Assembly (NCBI RefSeq): GCF_003426025.1
Contig: NZ_QJSH01000002.1
Location: 248,001 to 312,000 of the forward strand
Direction of reading: 5' to 3'
Length of the DNA: 64,000 bases
DNA from: Paraliobacillus quinghaiensis
GTDB taxonomy: Bacteria; Bacillota; Bacilli; Bacillales; Amphibacillaceae
The translations under genes and the position numbers were made by a program. Each line of letters begins with the position of its first letter. Positions within the stretch are counted from its first letter, which is position 1. The notes beneath the pieces were generated by a model, which was given only the letters and a program-made list of their open reading frames with translations, ran no database searches and was not told the origin of the DNA. Below are positions 26,908 to 35,520 of this stretch, piece by piece.

Positions 26908-26943
26908 CAAAAAGATGACAGAGATTCTCTGTCATCTTTTTGC
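26908..26943 (+). terminator. Terminator after rpmF
   Basis: AAAAAGATGACAGAGA, loop TTC, TCTCTGTCATCTTTTT around 26909-26942: a long perfect stem with a T tail. The following 240 bases to ylbO show no gene. Confidence 0.9.
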
Positions 26944-27190
26944 TGTATAGAGGGAACATTTAATGACAAAGGTTGATCCTAAATGTGATCAGATGTTCTT
27001 CGTTTGACCGTTATTAACGTTATCTGCCCGCCCTAAAATTCGTCGATTTCTTAAATTTTTCATGTTTGTATTGAATTATTTGTAATTGCAGAATAAAAGG
27101 GTTTTGATGGTATTAAATTAAACATATTCTATTCTAGTACCCCTAGCGTTTGCATACATTAATAGTAAATGTACTAGGAGGGGGAATGAA

Positions 27191-27664
27191 ATGAGTGCGA
27201 TAAGGCAAGATGCTTGGACAAATGATGAGGATATTTTACTTGCAGAAACTGTTTTACGTTACATTCATGATGGTAAAACCCAGTTAGAAGCCTTCAAAGA
27301 GGTTGGAAAAAGATTAGCAAGAACTCCAGCTGCTTGTGGTTTTCGGTGGAATGCATCCATTCGGAAGCAATACCAACAAGAAATAGATGCAGCAAAAAAA
27401 GAACGAAAAAAGCAAGCTAGTGAAATAAATTATGCTCCTGCTGATGAAATGAATCATCAACTAACATTGGAAGCGGCTATTTCTATTTTAGAAAAGGTTA
27501 AGGGAAATTATGATGTGTTTGAAAAAAGGAAGACAATTGATTATCAACAACTACATTCTCTAGTAGAAGAAAATAATGCATTAAAAAAACAAGTTGCTAA
27601 ATATGAAGAAACCCTTGCTGAAATGCAAAAATTATGGGGTGGGTTTGACAAATTAACATACTGA
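27191..27664 (+). CDS. ylbO: RsfA family prespore transcription factor (YlbO)
   Basis: DNA-binding protein of 157 residues related to B. subtilis RsfA and YlbO (GerR), regulators acting in the sporulating cell. The N-terminal SANT/Myb-like domain (about 1-60) shows [20 protein letters not shown] and [19 protein letters not shown] coiled coil follows (about 110-150, [20 protein letters not shown]). ATG 27191 follows AGGAGGGGG. By position between rpmF and panE it is YlbO/GerR. A mother-cell sigma-E promoter is expected upstream, but I could not place one. Confidence 0.86.
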   Translation: MSAIRQDAWTNDEDILLAETVLRYIHDGKTQLEAFKEVGKRLARTPAACGFRWNASIRKQYQQEIDAAKKERKKQASEINYAPADEMNHQLTLEAAISILEKVKGNYDVFEKRKTIDYQQLHSLVEENNALKKQVAKYEETLAEMQKLWGGFDKLTY

Positions 27665-27712
27665 ATGAGAGGCCTTGTAGCTAACCTGCAAGGTCTCTCA
27701 TTTGGTTTTAAG
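27662..27712 (+). terminator. Terminator after ylbO
   Basis: GAATGAGAGGCCTTG and CAAGGTCTCTCATTT pair almost fully around 27663-27703, followed by GGTTTTAAG. The stem starts at the stop codon. Confidence 0.75.
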
Positions 27713-27805
27713 TCCTGTGACTAGACGAATAAACAGCATTATTATATGATTTAAAAGAAAGAAAATCTTATAAAACTAATGCTGTTATAATGTTGAGGTG
27801 TAAAA

Positions 27806-28678
27806 ATGAAGATTGGCGTAGTCGGCGGAGGCGCAATTGGTTTGTTACTAGCTGGATTATTAACAGAGCAATCCCATGATGTAACACTTTATGTTAGGAA
27901 CGAAGTACAAAAAAATCAAATAAACCAAAAAGGAATTATTTGTCTACCTGAAGAAAATACATATAATCCTCGCGCATTATTAATAGATGAATTAGAACAA
28001 GAAGAACTTATTTTTATTTGTGTGAAACAATATGATGTAGAAAAGTTGTTACCAAAGCTTGAACACTCCTGTTCTACATTAGTATTTTTACAGAATGGAA
28101 TGAGTCATATTGATGCACTAGATCATTTCGATTATTCTAATACAATTATAATAGGAACTTGTGAACATGCAGCAAGAAAAGTTAATGCTACAACGGTGAG
28201 ATATACAGGTGAAGGGAAACTAAACCTTGCCTTATTTAAAGGTGATCAAAAGGATTTCGAACATCTTAATAATCATGTGTCTGATAATAAATTTCCAATT
28301 GTTCTTACTGGTAATTGGCGACATATGTTACATAATAAATTAATCATTAACAGTGTAATCAATCCAATAACTGCTGTTTTCCAAGTGAAAAATGGTGCGC
28401 TACTTAGCAACCCACATCTATTATATCTGGCACAATCACTCTGTAAGGAAGTAGCGAATGAATTAAAATTAAATGAGCAAGAACAATGGGAACGCATTCG
28501 CGGTATTATTGAAAAAACAACTGAAAATGATTCATCAATGAAAACAGATATAGAAAATAACAGAAAAACAGAAATAGATGGTATCTTAGGTTATTTGTTG
28601 CAACATAGTGATAACCCTAAACCGTTGATAAATAATTATTATCATGCGATAAAGGCGTTAGAAATGGAAGGAGTATAA
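27806..28678 (+). CDS. panE: Ketopantoate reductase family protein (PanE/ApbA, YlbQ)
   Basis: NADPH-dependent enzyme that reduces 2-dehydropantoate to pantoate for CoA synthesis. It has 290 residues. The N-terminal Rossmann motif GVVGGGAIGLLLAGLL binds NADPH; LQNGMSH and the C-terminal KLIINSVINPITAV (with the catalytic Lys) are family motifs. ATG 27806 follows TTGAGGTG. In B. subtilis ylbQ lies here, after ylbP; ylbP is absent. Distantly related paralogues exist, so the pantoate role is likely but not proven. Confidence 0.87.
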   Translation: MKIGVVGGGAIGLLLAGLLTEQSHDVTLYVRNEVQKNQINQKGIICLPEENTYNPRALLIDELEQEELIFICVKQYDVEKLLPKLEHSCSTLVFLQNGMSHIDALDHFDYSNTIIIGTCEHAARKVNATTVRYTGEGKLNLALFKGDQKDFEHLNNHVSDNKFPIVLTGNWRHMLHNKLIINSVINPITAVFQVKNGALLSNPHLLYLAQSLCKEVANELKLNEQEQWERIRGIIEKTTENDSSMKTDIENNRKTEIDGILGYLLQHSDNPKPLINNYYHAIKALEMEGV

Positions 28679-28864
28679 GTATACCAGCATCTAATGGTGC
28701 TGTATTCTACCCTATCTAAATAGTTTCTGTTATGATAATAAAAGATCGAATTTCCGAACATATACATATGGAAAATAATATCGTTATTTAACGCTCTTTT
28801 AAAAAGTTATTGTTTATGACACAATTTTTATAAACTGCACATTAACTCTTTGCTCTTCTAAACC

Positions 28865-29033
28865 GCTAATCAAATGAAATTGGTTCCCTTTCCTCAGGCA
28901 CGGCCTCAACTAATTTTTAGAAGAAGATCACTTCTAAAAATGGATTTTCGGCCCGTGGGACTGCGATTACTCGCCCCATCGGAAACATTCGCTGTTCCTG
29001 CTGGAGTGTCACCAATTTCATTTGATACGCTAG
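28865..29033. repeat. Palindromic intergenic repeat, family 1, copy A
   Basis: Perfect 16-base terminal arms (28869-28884 and 29011-29026) enclose a conserved core with an inner hairpin TTTTTAGAAG/CTTCTAAAAA (28914-28923, 28931-28940) and the 18-mer GCGATTACTCGCCCCATC (28963-28980). The core from about 28899 to 28957 is nearly identical to the reverse complement of copy C2 near 37820-37886. It lies in the 854-base gap between panE and bshC; I see no gene there. The stretch 29034-29127 between copies A and B shows nothing I can name. Confidence 0.8.
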
Positions 29034-29143
29034 TGTAATCCTAAATTAAGAAGAGTGTAAAGTGCTTTATTATGTTTAATTACAAGTTAATTTAGCAACA
29101 AATACATTAATCTATATGAAAAAAGATACGCTATCTAGCGGAG

Positions 29144-29354
29144 CAAGTGAAATGGTCGAGACTCCTTGAAAATACAAACCGATTTTCTGCGTGCAATGTT
29201 AATTCATTGAAGCATTCCTTGTCCTGTGGGAACAGCGCGAGCTGAAGATCCACTAGGAGGTGGTTTTTGCCTCCTAGTTAGCTGAAGCCGTGGGGCTGCG
29301 ATTACTCGCCCCATCATAAATCCCTGCCCCCGGAAAGCGAGTCCATTTCACTTG
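29144..29354. repeat. Palindromic intergenic repeat, family 1, copy B
   Basis: Arms CAAGTGAAATGG (29144-29155) and CCATTTCACTTG (29343-29354) are perfect but unrelated in sequence to the arms of copy A. The interior has GGAACAGCGCGAGCTGAAGA (29229-29248), a hairpin ACTAGGAGG/CCTCCTAGT (29252-29260, 29270-29278), the shared 18-mer (29298-29315) and GGAAAGCGAG. Confidence 0.8.
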
Positions 29355-29472
29355 TGTAGCGGGTAAGAAATTTTCACTAATGCGCATTTTATATCAAGTC
29401 CGAATTTTTACAAGCGACAATGTTTTCGAAAAGAGCCTTATTTTAAAAAAATAGTACGTACTGTTAACGAAA

Positions 29473-29502
29473 TTACAGTTTTTAAAAGATACCCTATACA
29501 AT
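29473..29502 (+). promoter_or_regulatory. Possible promoter of bshC
   Basis: TTACAG (29473-29478) and TACAAT (29497-29502) with an 18-base spacer, 31 bases before the start. Confidence 0.35.
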
Positions 29503-29532
29503 CACAATCAATCATCAAAGGAGCAGGTACTT

Positions 29533-31155
29533 GTGTACATAAATCCGATATCAATCTCGCGAAGTAACTTAATAAATGATTATTATCATCAAAAAAAATC
29601 AATTATTGAAAAATTTGACTACAATCCTTTTGAAATGGGTGCAATGAAGCAGCGTGCACTTGAATTACAAAAGCAAAACTACAATCGACAGACGTTAGTG
29701 AGTACATTAGAAAACCTAAATGCAAAATGGCATACAGACAAAACAGTTTTTACTAACATTGAACGCTTAAATGATCCAAATAGTGTTGTGGTTATTGGTG
29801 GGCAGCAAGCTGGCCTTTTATCAGGACCGCTTTATACGATACATAAAATTATTTCCATTATTGCATTTGCGAAAAAACAAGAAAAGGCATTAGGACAACC
29901 AGTCATTCCTGTATTTTGGATTGCTGGTGAAGATCATGATTTTGCAGAAATTAATCATGTTTTGTTCCCGGAACAAAATAGAATGAAAAAGCATACTATT
30001 TCTCAACGTGTTACAGAAAAGAGGTCAGTATCAGAACTACCAATTGATCACGTAATAACTAGTGAATGGTTAGATACGCTCTTTAGTCAGTTAAATGAAA
30101 CGATTAATACGAAAGAAATATATGAACAAACAAAACAAGCGCTAGGTCAATCGGATACATACGTTGATTTTTTTGCTTCTTTTATTAGTCTATTATTTAA
30201 AGGGGAAGGTCTTGTTTTAATTGATTCAGGTAATGCGTCCGTTCGTCAATTAGAGAAAAAATATTTTCAAGAAATGATTAAAAAACAACCTGAAATAAGT
30301 TCTGCCGTATACCAACAATTACAAGCAGTGCGACAAGCGGGTTATAGCGTTTCGGTTGATGTAAATGAAGGAGATGGGCATCTGTTTTATCATTTGAATG
30401 GAGAACGCATTCTTTTAGTTAAAACTGGTCCTGATACTTGGGAAGGTAAAAATCAAGAATGTCAATTTACAACTGATGAGCTATTAGCGATTGCCGAAGA
30501 GGCACCTGCTCGGTTGAGTAATAATGTGGTAACAAGACCGCTTATGCAAGAGTGTTTGTTTCCGACCCTCGCTTTTATGGCTGGGCCAGGTGAATTAGGT
30601 TATTGGTCGATTCTGAAGCCGGCATTTCATACATTAGATCTTGAAATGCCACCAGTATTACCAAGATTATCTTTTACAATGTTAGACCGTAAAAGTGAAA
30701 AAAATATTAATCGCTATGCTTTAGATATAAATAAACTTATGGAGCGAGGAGCTTTCGAGGACAAGGTGAACTGGATAGCTGCTCAATCAAATCCGCCATT
30801 AGATTCTATTGCGGAACAGACTAAGCTTGCAATTGAGCAGATACATCAACCGTTAAGGGATATTGCAAAGACAATGGGACCAGATCTGGAAGAAGTTGCA
30901 AAGAAAAACCTAAGCTATATCCATCAGCATATAGACTTTTTAGAAGAAGCACTGAAGAAAAATGTAGAGATAAAACATCACAAAACATTAGAGGTGTTTG
31001 ACGAACTGCATTTAAAATTACGCCCTGGAAATGGCTTGCAAGAACGATGTTGGAACGTTATTTCTATTATAAATCAACATGGTTATGGTTGGATTAATGA
31101 AATGGTTGATCACACCTATTCCTTCGAGCATGATCATTACGTGGTGAAATTATAA
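29533..31155 (+). CDS. bshC: Bacillithiol biosynthesis cysteine-adding enzyme BshC
   Basis: Cytoplasmic enzyme (YllA) thought to add cysteine to GlcN-malate to finish bacillithiol, the main low-molecular-weight thiol of many Firmicutes. It has 540 residues, the normal length. VVIGGQQAGLLSGPLYTIHKI, FWIAGEDHDFAEINH and AFMAGPGELGYWS are strongly conserved family stretches; a coiled coil lies near the C-terminus (about 440-490). The start is GTG at 29533 with AAAGGAG upstream. It stands before the dcw cluster as in B. subtilis but has its own terminator. Confidence 0.93.
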   Translation: MYINPISISRSNLINDYYHQKKSIIEKFDYNPFEMGAMKQRALELQKQNYNRQTLVSTLENLNAKWHTDKTVFTNIERLNDPNSVVVIGGQQAGLLSGPLYTIHKIISIIAFAKKQEKALGQPVIPVFWIAGEDHDFAEINHVLFPEQNRMKKHTISQRVTEKRSVSELPIDHVITSEWLDTLFSQLNETINTKEIYEQTKQALGQSDTYVDFFASFISLLFKGEGLVLIDSGNASVRQLEKKYFQEMIKKQPEISSAVYQQLQAVRQAGYSVSVDVNEGDGHLFYHLNGERILLVKTGPDTWEGKNQECQFTTDELLAIAEEAPARLSNNVVTRPLMQECLFPTLAFMAGPGELGYWSILKPAFHTLDLEMPPVLPRLSFTMLDRKSEKNINRYALDINKLMERGAFEDKVNWIAAQSNPPLDSIAEQTKLAIEQIHQPLRDIAKTMGPDLEEVAKKNLSYIHQHIDFLEEALKKNVEIKHHKTLEVFDELHLKLRPGNGLQERCWNVISIINQHGYGWINEMVDHTYSFEHDHYVVKL

Positions 31156-31192
31156 AGTTACCCACTCTCCACCACTTATTAAGTAGCATATT

Positions 31193-31231
31193 GAAAAAAA
31201 CACGAAAACACTACTGTTTTCGTGTTTTTTT
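31193..31231 (+). terminator. Terminator after bshC
   Basis: AAAACACGAAAACA, loop CTAC or CTA, TGTTTTCGTGTTTT, then T run, 31196-31231. Confidence 0.88.
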
Positions 31232-31326
31232 ATGGCTTAAAAACGAACGTTTAAACACATGTGAAAGTGGTTTATTTGCTAATACGCAGTGCGGTAGGAA
31301 AACAATTCAAATAATTTCAAAAATGA

Positions 31327-31370
31327 GTGGAGGAATGTGGGGGAATGTGGTAAGATGAAAAAAAAGGTGG
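31327..31370 (+). promoter_or_regulatory. MraZ-type operator: GTGG repeats
   Basis: GTGG occurs at 31327, 31337 and 31347, exactly ten bases apart, with the last two in the identical context GAATGTGG; a further GGTGGG lies at 31365-31370. MraZ proteins bind tandem GTGG/TGGG repeats with about one helical turn spacing in front of mraZ, so this is the likely autoregulatory site of the dcw operon. Confidence 0.7.
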
Positions 31371-31379
31371 GCGATCTGT

Positions 31380-31811
31380 ATGTTTATGGGAGAATACAAA
31401 CATAATATTGATGCCAAAGGTCGTATCATTGTTCCTGCTAAATTTCGCGAGGATCTTGGTGAAATTTTTGTGATTACACGCGGGCTAGATCAATGTTTGT
31501 TTGCTTATCCAATGAACGAATGGCGCCTTTTAGAAGAGAAGTTAAAAAAATTACCACTAACAAAAAAAGATGCGCGAGCTTTTACGCGTTTCTTCTTTTC
31601 TGGAGCAGTAGAATGTGAAGTCGATAAACAGGGTAGAATAAATATCCCTGCTGCTTTACGCAAATATGCGGTAATAGATAAAGAATGCGCGGTAATCGGG
31701 GTGTCAAATCGAGTTGAGATTTGGTCAAATGAAGCTTGGAGTGGTTATGTAACTGAATCGGAAGAATCCTTTGCAGAAATTGCAGAGAATATGATGGATA
31801 TTGATTTTTAA
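31380..31811 (+). CDS. mraZ: Transcriptional regulator MraZ
   Basis: Ring-forming DNA-binding protein of 143 residues with two SpoVT/AbrB-like domains, each with the DxxGR motif: [15 protein letters not shown] near the N-terminus and [17 protein letters not shown] in the second half. It represses its own operon in other bacteria, and its operator repeats lie just upstream. The start ATG 31380 matches family starts (MFMGEY); the ribosome site AAAGGTGGG is about ten bases upstream. First gene of the dcw cluster. Confidence 0.94.
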   Translation: MFMGEYKHNIDAKGRIIVPAKFREDLGEIFVITRGLDQCLFAYPMNEWRLLEEKLKKLPLTKKDARAFTRFFFSGAVECEVDKQGRINIPAALRKYAVIDKECAVIGVSNRVEIWSNEAWSGYVTESEESFAEIAENMMDIDF

Positions 31812-31869
31812 AAATAAAGGTTTACATAATGGGACAAGTTAACAGTTAAAGAAAAGAAGGTGAACAGAG

Positions 31870-32850
31870 ATGTTTGAACATGATAGTGTGCTGCAGCAAG
31901 AAGCTGTAGAAGGTTTAAATATTCGCCCAAATGGGATATATGTTGACGGAACATTAGGGGCTGGTGGACATTCTGAAAAGATTCTAGAAAAATTAGATGA
32001 AGATGGCTTACTAATCGCATTTGATCAGGATGAACATGCTTTAGCAGCTGCTAAAGAAAGGCTTAAAGGTTATCATAATAAGGTCTTGTTTGTACATTCA
32101 AATTTCAGATATTTACAAGATGTTTTAGCAGAGAAAGGAATTGAACAAGTGGATGGTGTGTTATTTGATTTAGGCGTGTCATCCCCACAATTGGATCACA
32201 GTGAAAGAGGTTTTAGTTATCAACATGACGCACCTCTAGATATGCGGATGGATCAAACACAACCTACTTCTGCTTATCAAGTTGTCAATACTTGGTCATA
32301 TGAAGCGTTAGTTCGTATCTTTTTTAAATATGGAGAGGAGAAATTCTCCAAACAAATCGCTCGTAAGATTGAGGCTGCTCGATCAGAAAAATCAATTGAA
32401 ACAACATTTGAATTGGCAGAGATTATTAAAACGGGAATACCAGCAGCGACAAGAAGAACTGGAGGACACCCTGCAAAACGGGTTTTTCAAGCAATTCGTA
32501 TTGCAGTGAATGATGAATTGCATGCCTTTTATGATGTGCTGCACCAAGCTGCAGAAGTTGTAAATGTTGGTGGTAGGGTTGCTGTCATTACATTCCATTC
32601 GCTAGAAGATCGTATATGCAAACAAGCGTTTAAGAAGTGGAGTGCACTACCACCACTTCCAAAGAACATTCCAGTAATACCAGAGACGAGTCAACCACCA
32701 TTTAAGCAAATCACGAAAAAGCCAATTACGGCTAATGAGGATGAGTTAGAACGGAATCGCCGTGCTAGATCGGCAAAGCTTCGAATTGTTGAAAAAGTGA
32801 AACCTTGGAACAATCAGTTTTTTTATGAAGAAGGGCGGGGACAAGCATGA
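31870..32850 (+). CDS. rsmH: 16S rRNA (cytosine1402-N4)-methyltransferase RsmH
   Basis: SAM-dependent rRNA methyltransferase (MraW) of 326 residues, slightly longer than usual. The motifs [14 protein letters not shown] (SAM), [16 protein letters not shown] and [15 protein letters not shown] are present; the inserted helical domain and the C-terminal [17 protein letters not shown] are typical. ATG 31870 follows AGAAGGTGA. The stop overlaps the ftsL start by four bases (ATGA), a sign of translational coupling. Confidence 0.95.
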   Translation: MFEHDSVLQQEAVEGLNIRPNGIYVDGTLGAGGHSEKILEKLDEDGLLIAFDQDEHALAAAKERLKGYHNKVLFVHSNFRYLQDVLAEKGIEQVDGVLFDLGVSSPQLDHSERGFSYQHDAPLDMRMDQTQPTSAYQVVNTWSYEALVRIFFKYGEEKFSKQIARKIEAARSEKSIETTFELAEIIKTGIPAATRRTGGHPAKRVFQAIRIAVNDELHAFYDVLHQAAEVVNVGGRVAVITFHSLEDRICKQAFKKWSALPPLPKNIPVIPETSQPPFKQITKKPITANEDELERNRRARSAKLRIVEKVKPWNNQFFYEEGRGQA

Positions 32851-33236
32851 ATACAAGTGAAGCAAGAAGTTGGCAGCAAGCAATACCTGAACGTAATAGA
32901 GAATTAAATCGTCAGCCTGAACCGAAGAAACAAGTAAAGGTACATGTCCATAAACGTTGGATTACACCAGGTGAAAAATTTCTATATGTTATGTTTGCAC
33001 TAATTACTGCTGCAGCACTTATTTATGTTGTTTCTTTTAGCTCAGAGGTAGATACATTAAATCGAAATATTCAAAGTTTGGAAAGTAATATAAGTAAACA
33101 AGAAACAACAAATGCTAATTTGAGTTATCAAGTACAAGAATATAGTAATCCTGATCGCATTCTTCGTATTGCAAAAGAAAATGGCTTAAAAATTCAAAAT
33201 ACTAAGGTAATACAAACAACAAGTTTTGTAGAATAG
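32847..33236 (+). CDS. ftsL: Cell division protein FtsL
   Basis: Single-pass (type II) membrane protein of 129 residues that forms a complex with DivIB and DivIC at the septum. A basic cytoplasmic N-terminus (about 1-45) precedes a membrane helix (about 48-68, [20 protein letters not shown]) and an extracellular coiled coil (about 70-105, [19 protein letters not shown]). Sequence conservation in this family is low, so the call rests on topology, size and position between rsmH and pbpB. Confidence 0.88.
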   Translation: MNTSEARSWQQAIPERNRELNRQPEPKKQVKVHVHKRWITPGEKFLYVMFALITAAALIYVVSFSSEVDTLNRNIQSLESNISKQETTNANLSYQVQEYSNPDRILRIAKENGLKIQNTKVIQTTSFVE

Positions 33237-33257
33237 TTTGAAGGATGTGATTACGAA

Positions 33258-35444
33258 GTGAAAAAAAATAAAACAACACTCGTGATGACTAATGTATTAA
33301 TGATTTTATTTGTTGGGATATTCTTAACGTTATCCGGACGTTTTTTATACATACAGGCAGTTGGTGAAGTTCAGGGTATTAATTTACAAGAATGGGCTGA
33401 TAATCGTCGCACTAATAACTTCACGATAAAAGCTGATCGTGGGACAATTTATGACAGGAATGGTATGGAACTTGCACAAGATCGTGCTACATACCGATTA
33501 TTTGCCATTGTCGACGAAACCTATTCTACAAACCCGGAAAAAAAGCTGAATCACGTAGCTGATGTAAAAGCTACAGCAGAAGCGTTAGCGCCTATTTTAG
33601 AAATGGAAGTATCGGATATTGAAACCACACTACAAAATGGGATTGATTCGGATAGATTCCAAGTTGAATTTGGTACTGAAGGAAGTCAGTTAAGTCAAGA
33701 AACAAAACTAAAAATTGAAGCACTAGATCTTCCGGGTGTAAATTTTGATGAGGAAGCAAAACGCTATTATCCGAATGGAACATTTGCATCTCAATTAGTT
33801 GGGCTTGCTCAGAAAAAAGATGATTCTATTATAACGGGGCTAACAGGAATTGAAGCGCAATTGGATAATTACCTACAGGGCACCAATGGTTCCATTTCTT
33901 ACGAAAGAGATAAATATAATGTGAAGCTTCTTGATCCTAATGAAGTAATTCAAAAAGAGCAGGACGGAAATGATGTTTACTTGACGTTGGATCAAAAAAT
34001 CCAAACCTTCTTGGAAGATGCGATGTCACAAGTAGTCGAAGAATATGACCCAGAACGGATAACAGCCACAGTAATTGATCCCAAAACGGGTGAGATATTA
34101 GCGATGAGCAATCGCCCGAGTTATAATCCAAATAATCTTGGTCAGGTTGAGAATTGGTATAATGATGTTGTATCTACTCCGATTGAACCTGGTTCTACGA
34201 TGAAGGCATTTACCTTGGCCGCGGCGATTGAAGAGGGCGTATATAACCCAAATGAGGAATACAAGTCAGGCAGATATAAGATTGATGAGATAACAAAACC
34301 AATTCACGATTACAACCGAGACTGGGGCACGATTACATATGAAGAAGGAATTCAACGTTCCTCAAATGTTGCTGTATCAAAACTTGTTTGGGAAAAAATG
34401 GGAACAGATATATTTTTAGAATACTTAAAGGCATTTCATTTTGATCAAAAGACAGGTATTGATCTTCCTAGAGAACAAGCGGGAATTTTACTCTATAATT
34501 GGCCAATTGAAAAACTAACTGCTTCCTATGGGCAGGGATTAACAGTTGCACCAATTCAATTAATTCAAGCTGCCACTGCAATTGCAAATGATGGCGTTAT
34601 GATGAAACCGTATGTTATATCAAAAATTGTCGATAATCAAACAAGAGAAATTGTTGAAGAGACAGAATCAGAAGTAGTTGGAAATCCAATTTCTGAAGAA
34701 ACTGCTCAGAAGGTCTTAGATACACTAGAAACAGTTATAACTTCTGAACATGGTACAGCACACAATATTTATAATTTATCGGATTATTCTGTTGCCGGTA
34801 AAACGGGTACAGCTCAATTTTCACAGGGTGGTTATTTAGAAGGAGAAAGTGATTATATCTTTTCGTTTCTAGGTATTGCACCAAAGGAAGATCCTGAACT
34901 AGTTATGTATATTACGGTACAGCAGCCTAAACTGGAACCAGGAGAAGCTGGTTCTGCTCCGGTTTCATTCATTTTTAAAAATGTAATGGAAAATAGTTTG
35001 CATTATTTAAATATTCAACCTGATAAAGAAAGACAGAATGCTGTTCGCACATATACATTTCCAGATGTAATAGGGCGAGCAACAACTCAGGTAAAAGAGC
35101 AATTAGTCAATGAAGGCTTAACAGTTACAGTTATTGGTGATGGTGCTAAGATAAATAAAACAAATATCGATATAGGAGACAGAGTAGTCGCAAATCAACG
35201 TGTTTTACTTACAACGACTAATCCTACCATGCCTGATATAACAGGTTGGTCTGTTCGCGATTTATTAGAACTTAGCGAATTAGTTGGGTTTAATGTAGAA
35301 ATTAGCGGAAATGGTTATGCGGTAAACCAAAGTATAGAGAAGGGTTCGACAATTAATAAAGACACGAAGGTAACAGTTGAATTTTCTCCACCTGATCAAT
35401 CAATCGATAGAACCCAAGAGGATTCTCCAGAAGAAGAAGGCTAA
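33258..35444 (+). CDS. pbpB: Division-specific class B penicillin-binding protein with PASTA domains
   Basis: Transpeptidase (PBP2B/FtsI type) of 728 residues that crosslinks septal peptidoglycan with FtsW. It has one N-terminal membrane helix (about 8-30), the PBP dimerisation domain (about 55-230), a transpeptidase domain with Ser313 in PGSTMKAFTLAA, SSN in IQRSSNVAVSK and KTG in VAGKTGTAQ, then two PASTA repeats (FPDVIGRATTQVKEQL and ITGWSVRDLLELSELVGF). The start is GTG at 33258. Position after ftsL matches B. subtilis pbpB. Confidence 0.94.
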   Translation: MKKNKTTLVMTNVLMILFVGIFLTLSGRFLYIQAVGEVQGINLQEWADNRRTNNFTIKADRGTIYDRNGMELAQDRATYRLFAIVDETYSTNPEKKLNHVADVKATAEALAPILEMEVSDIETTLQNGIDSDRFQVEFGTEGSQLSQETKLKIEALDLPGVNFDEEAKRYYPNGTFASQLVGLAQKKDDSIITGLTGIEAQLDNYLQGTNGSISYERDKYNVKLLDPNEVIQKEQDGNDVYLTLDQKIQTFLEDAMSQVVEEYDPERITATVIDPKTGEILAMSNRPSYNPNNLGQVENWYNDVVSTPIEPGSTMKAFTLAAAIEEGVYNPNEEYKSGRYKIDEITKPIHDYNRDWGTITYEEGIQRSSNVAVSKLVWEKMGTDIFLEYLKAFHFDQKTGIDLPREQAGILLYNWPIEKLTASYGQGLTVAPIQLIQAATAIANDGVMMKPYVISKIVDNQTREIVEETESEVVGNPISEETAQKVLDTLETVITSEHGTAHNIYNLSDYSVAGKTGTAQFSQGGYLEGESDYIFSFLGIAPKEDPELVMYITVQQPKLEPGEAGSAPVSFIFKNVMENSLHYLNIQPDKERQNAVRTYTFPDVIGRATTQVKEQLVNEGLTVTVIGDGAKINKTNIDIGDRVVANQRVLLTTTNPTMPDITGWSVRDLLELSELVGFNVEISGNGYAVNQSIEKGSTINKDTKVTVEFSPPDQSIDRTQEDSPEEEG

Positions 35445-35520
35445 AAAAGATACAGTGTTCTATTCGTTATACACATTCATATACTAGATACAAGTTTATT
35501 AGGGTTTAAGGAGTTGAACC

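Noticed and set aside
26945-27186. Sigma-F, sigma-G or sigma-E promoter for ylbO
   Set aside because: Several partial boxes (GCATA, CATATTC) were seen but none with correct spacing to a partner box.
28869-29354. CRISPR array
   Set aside because: The repeats are long palindromes in two unlike copies, not short, evenly spaced direct repeats, and no cas gene is present.
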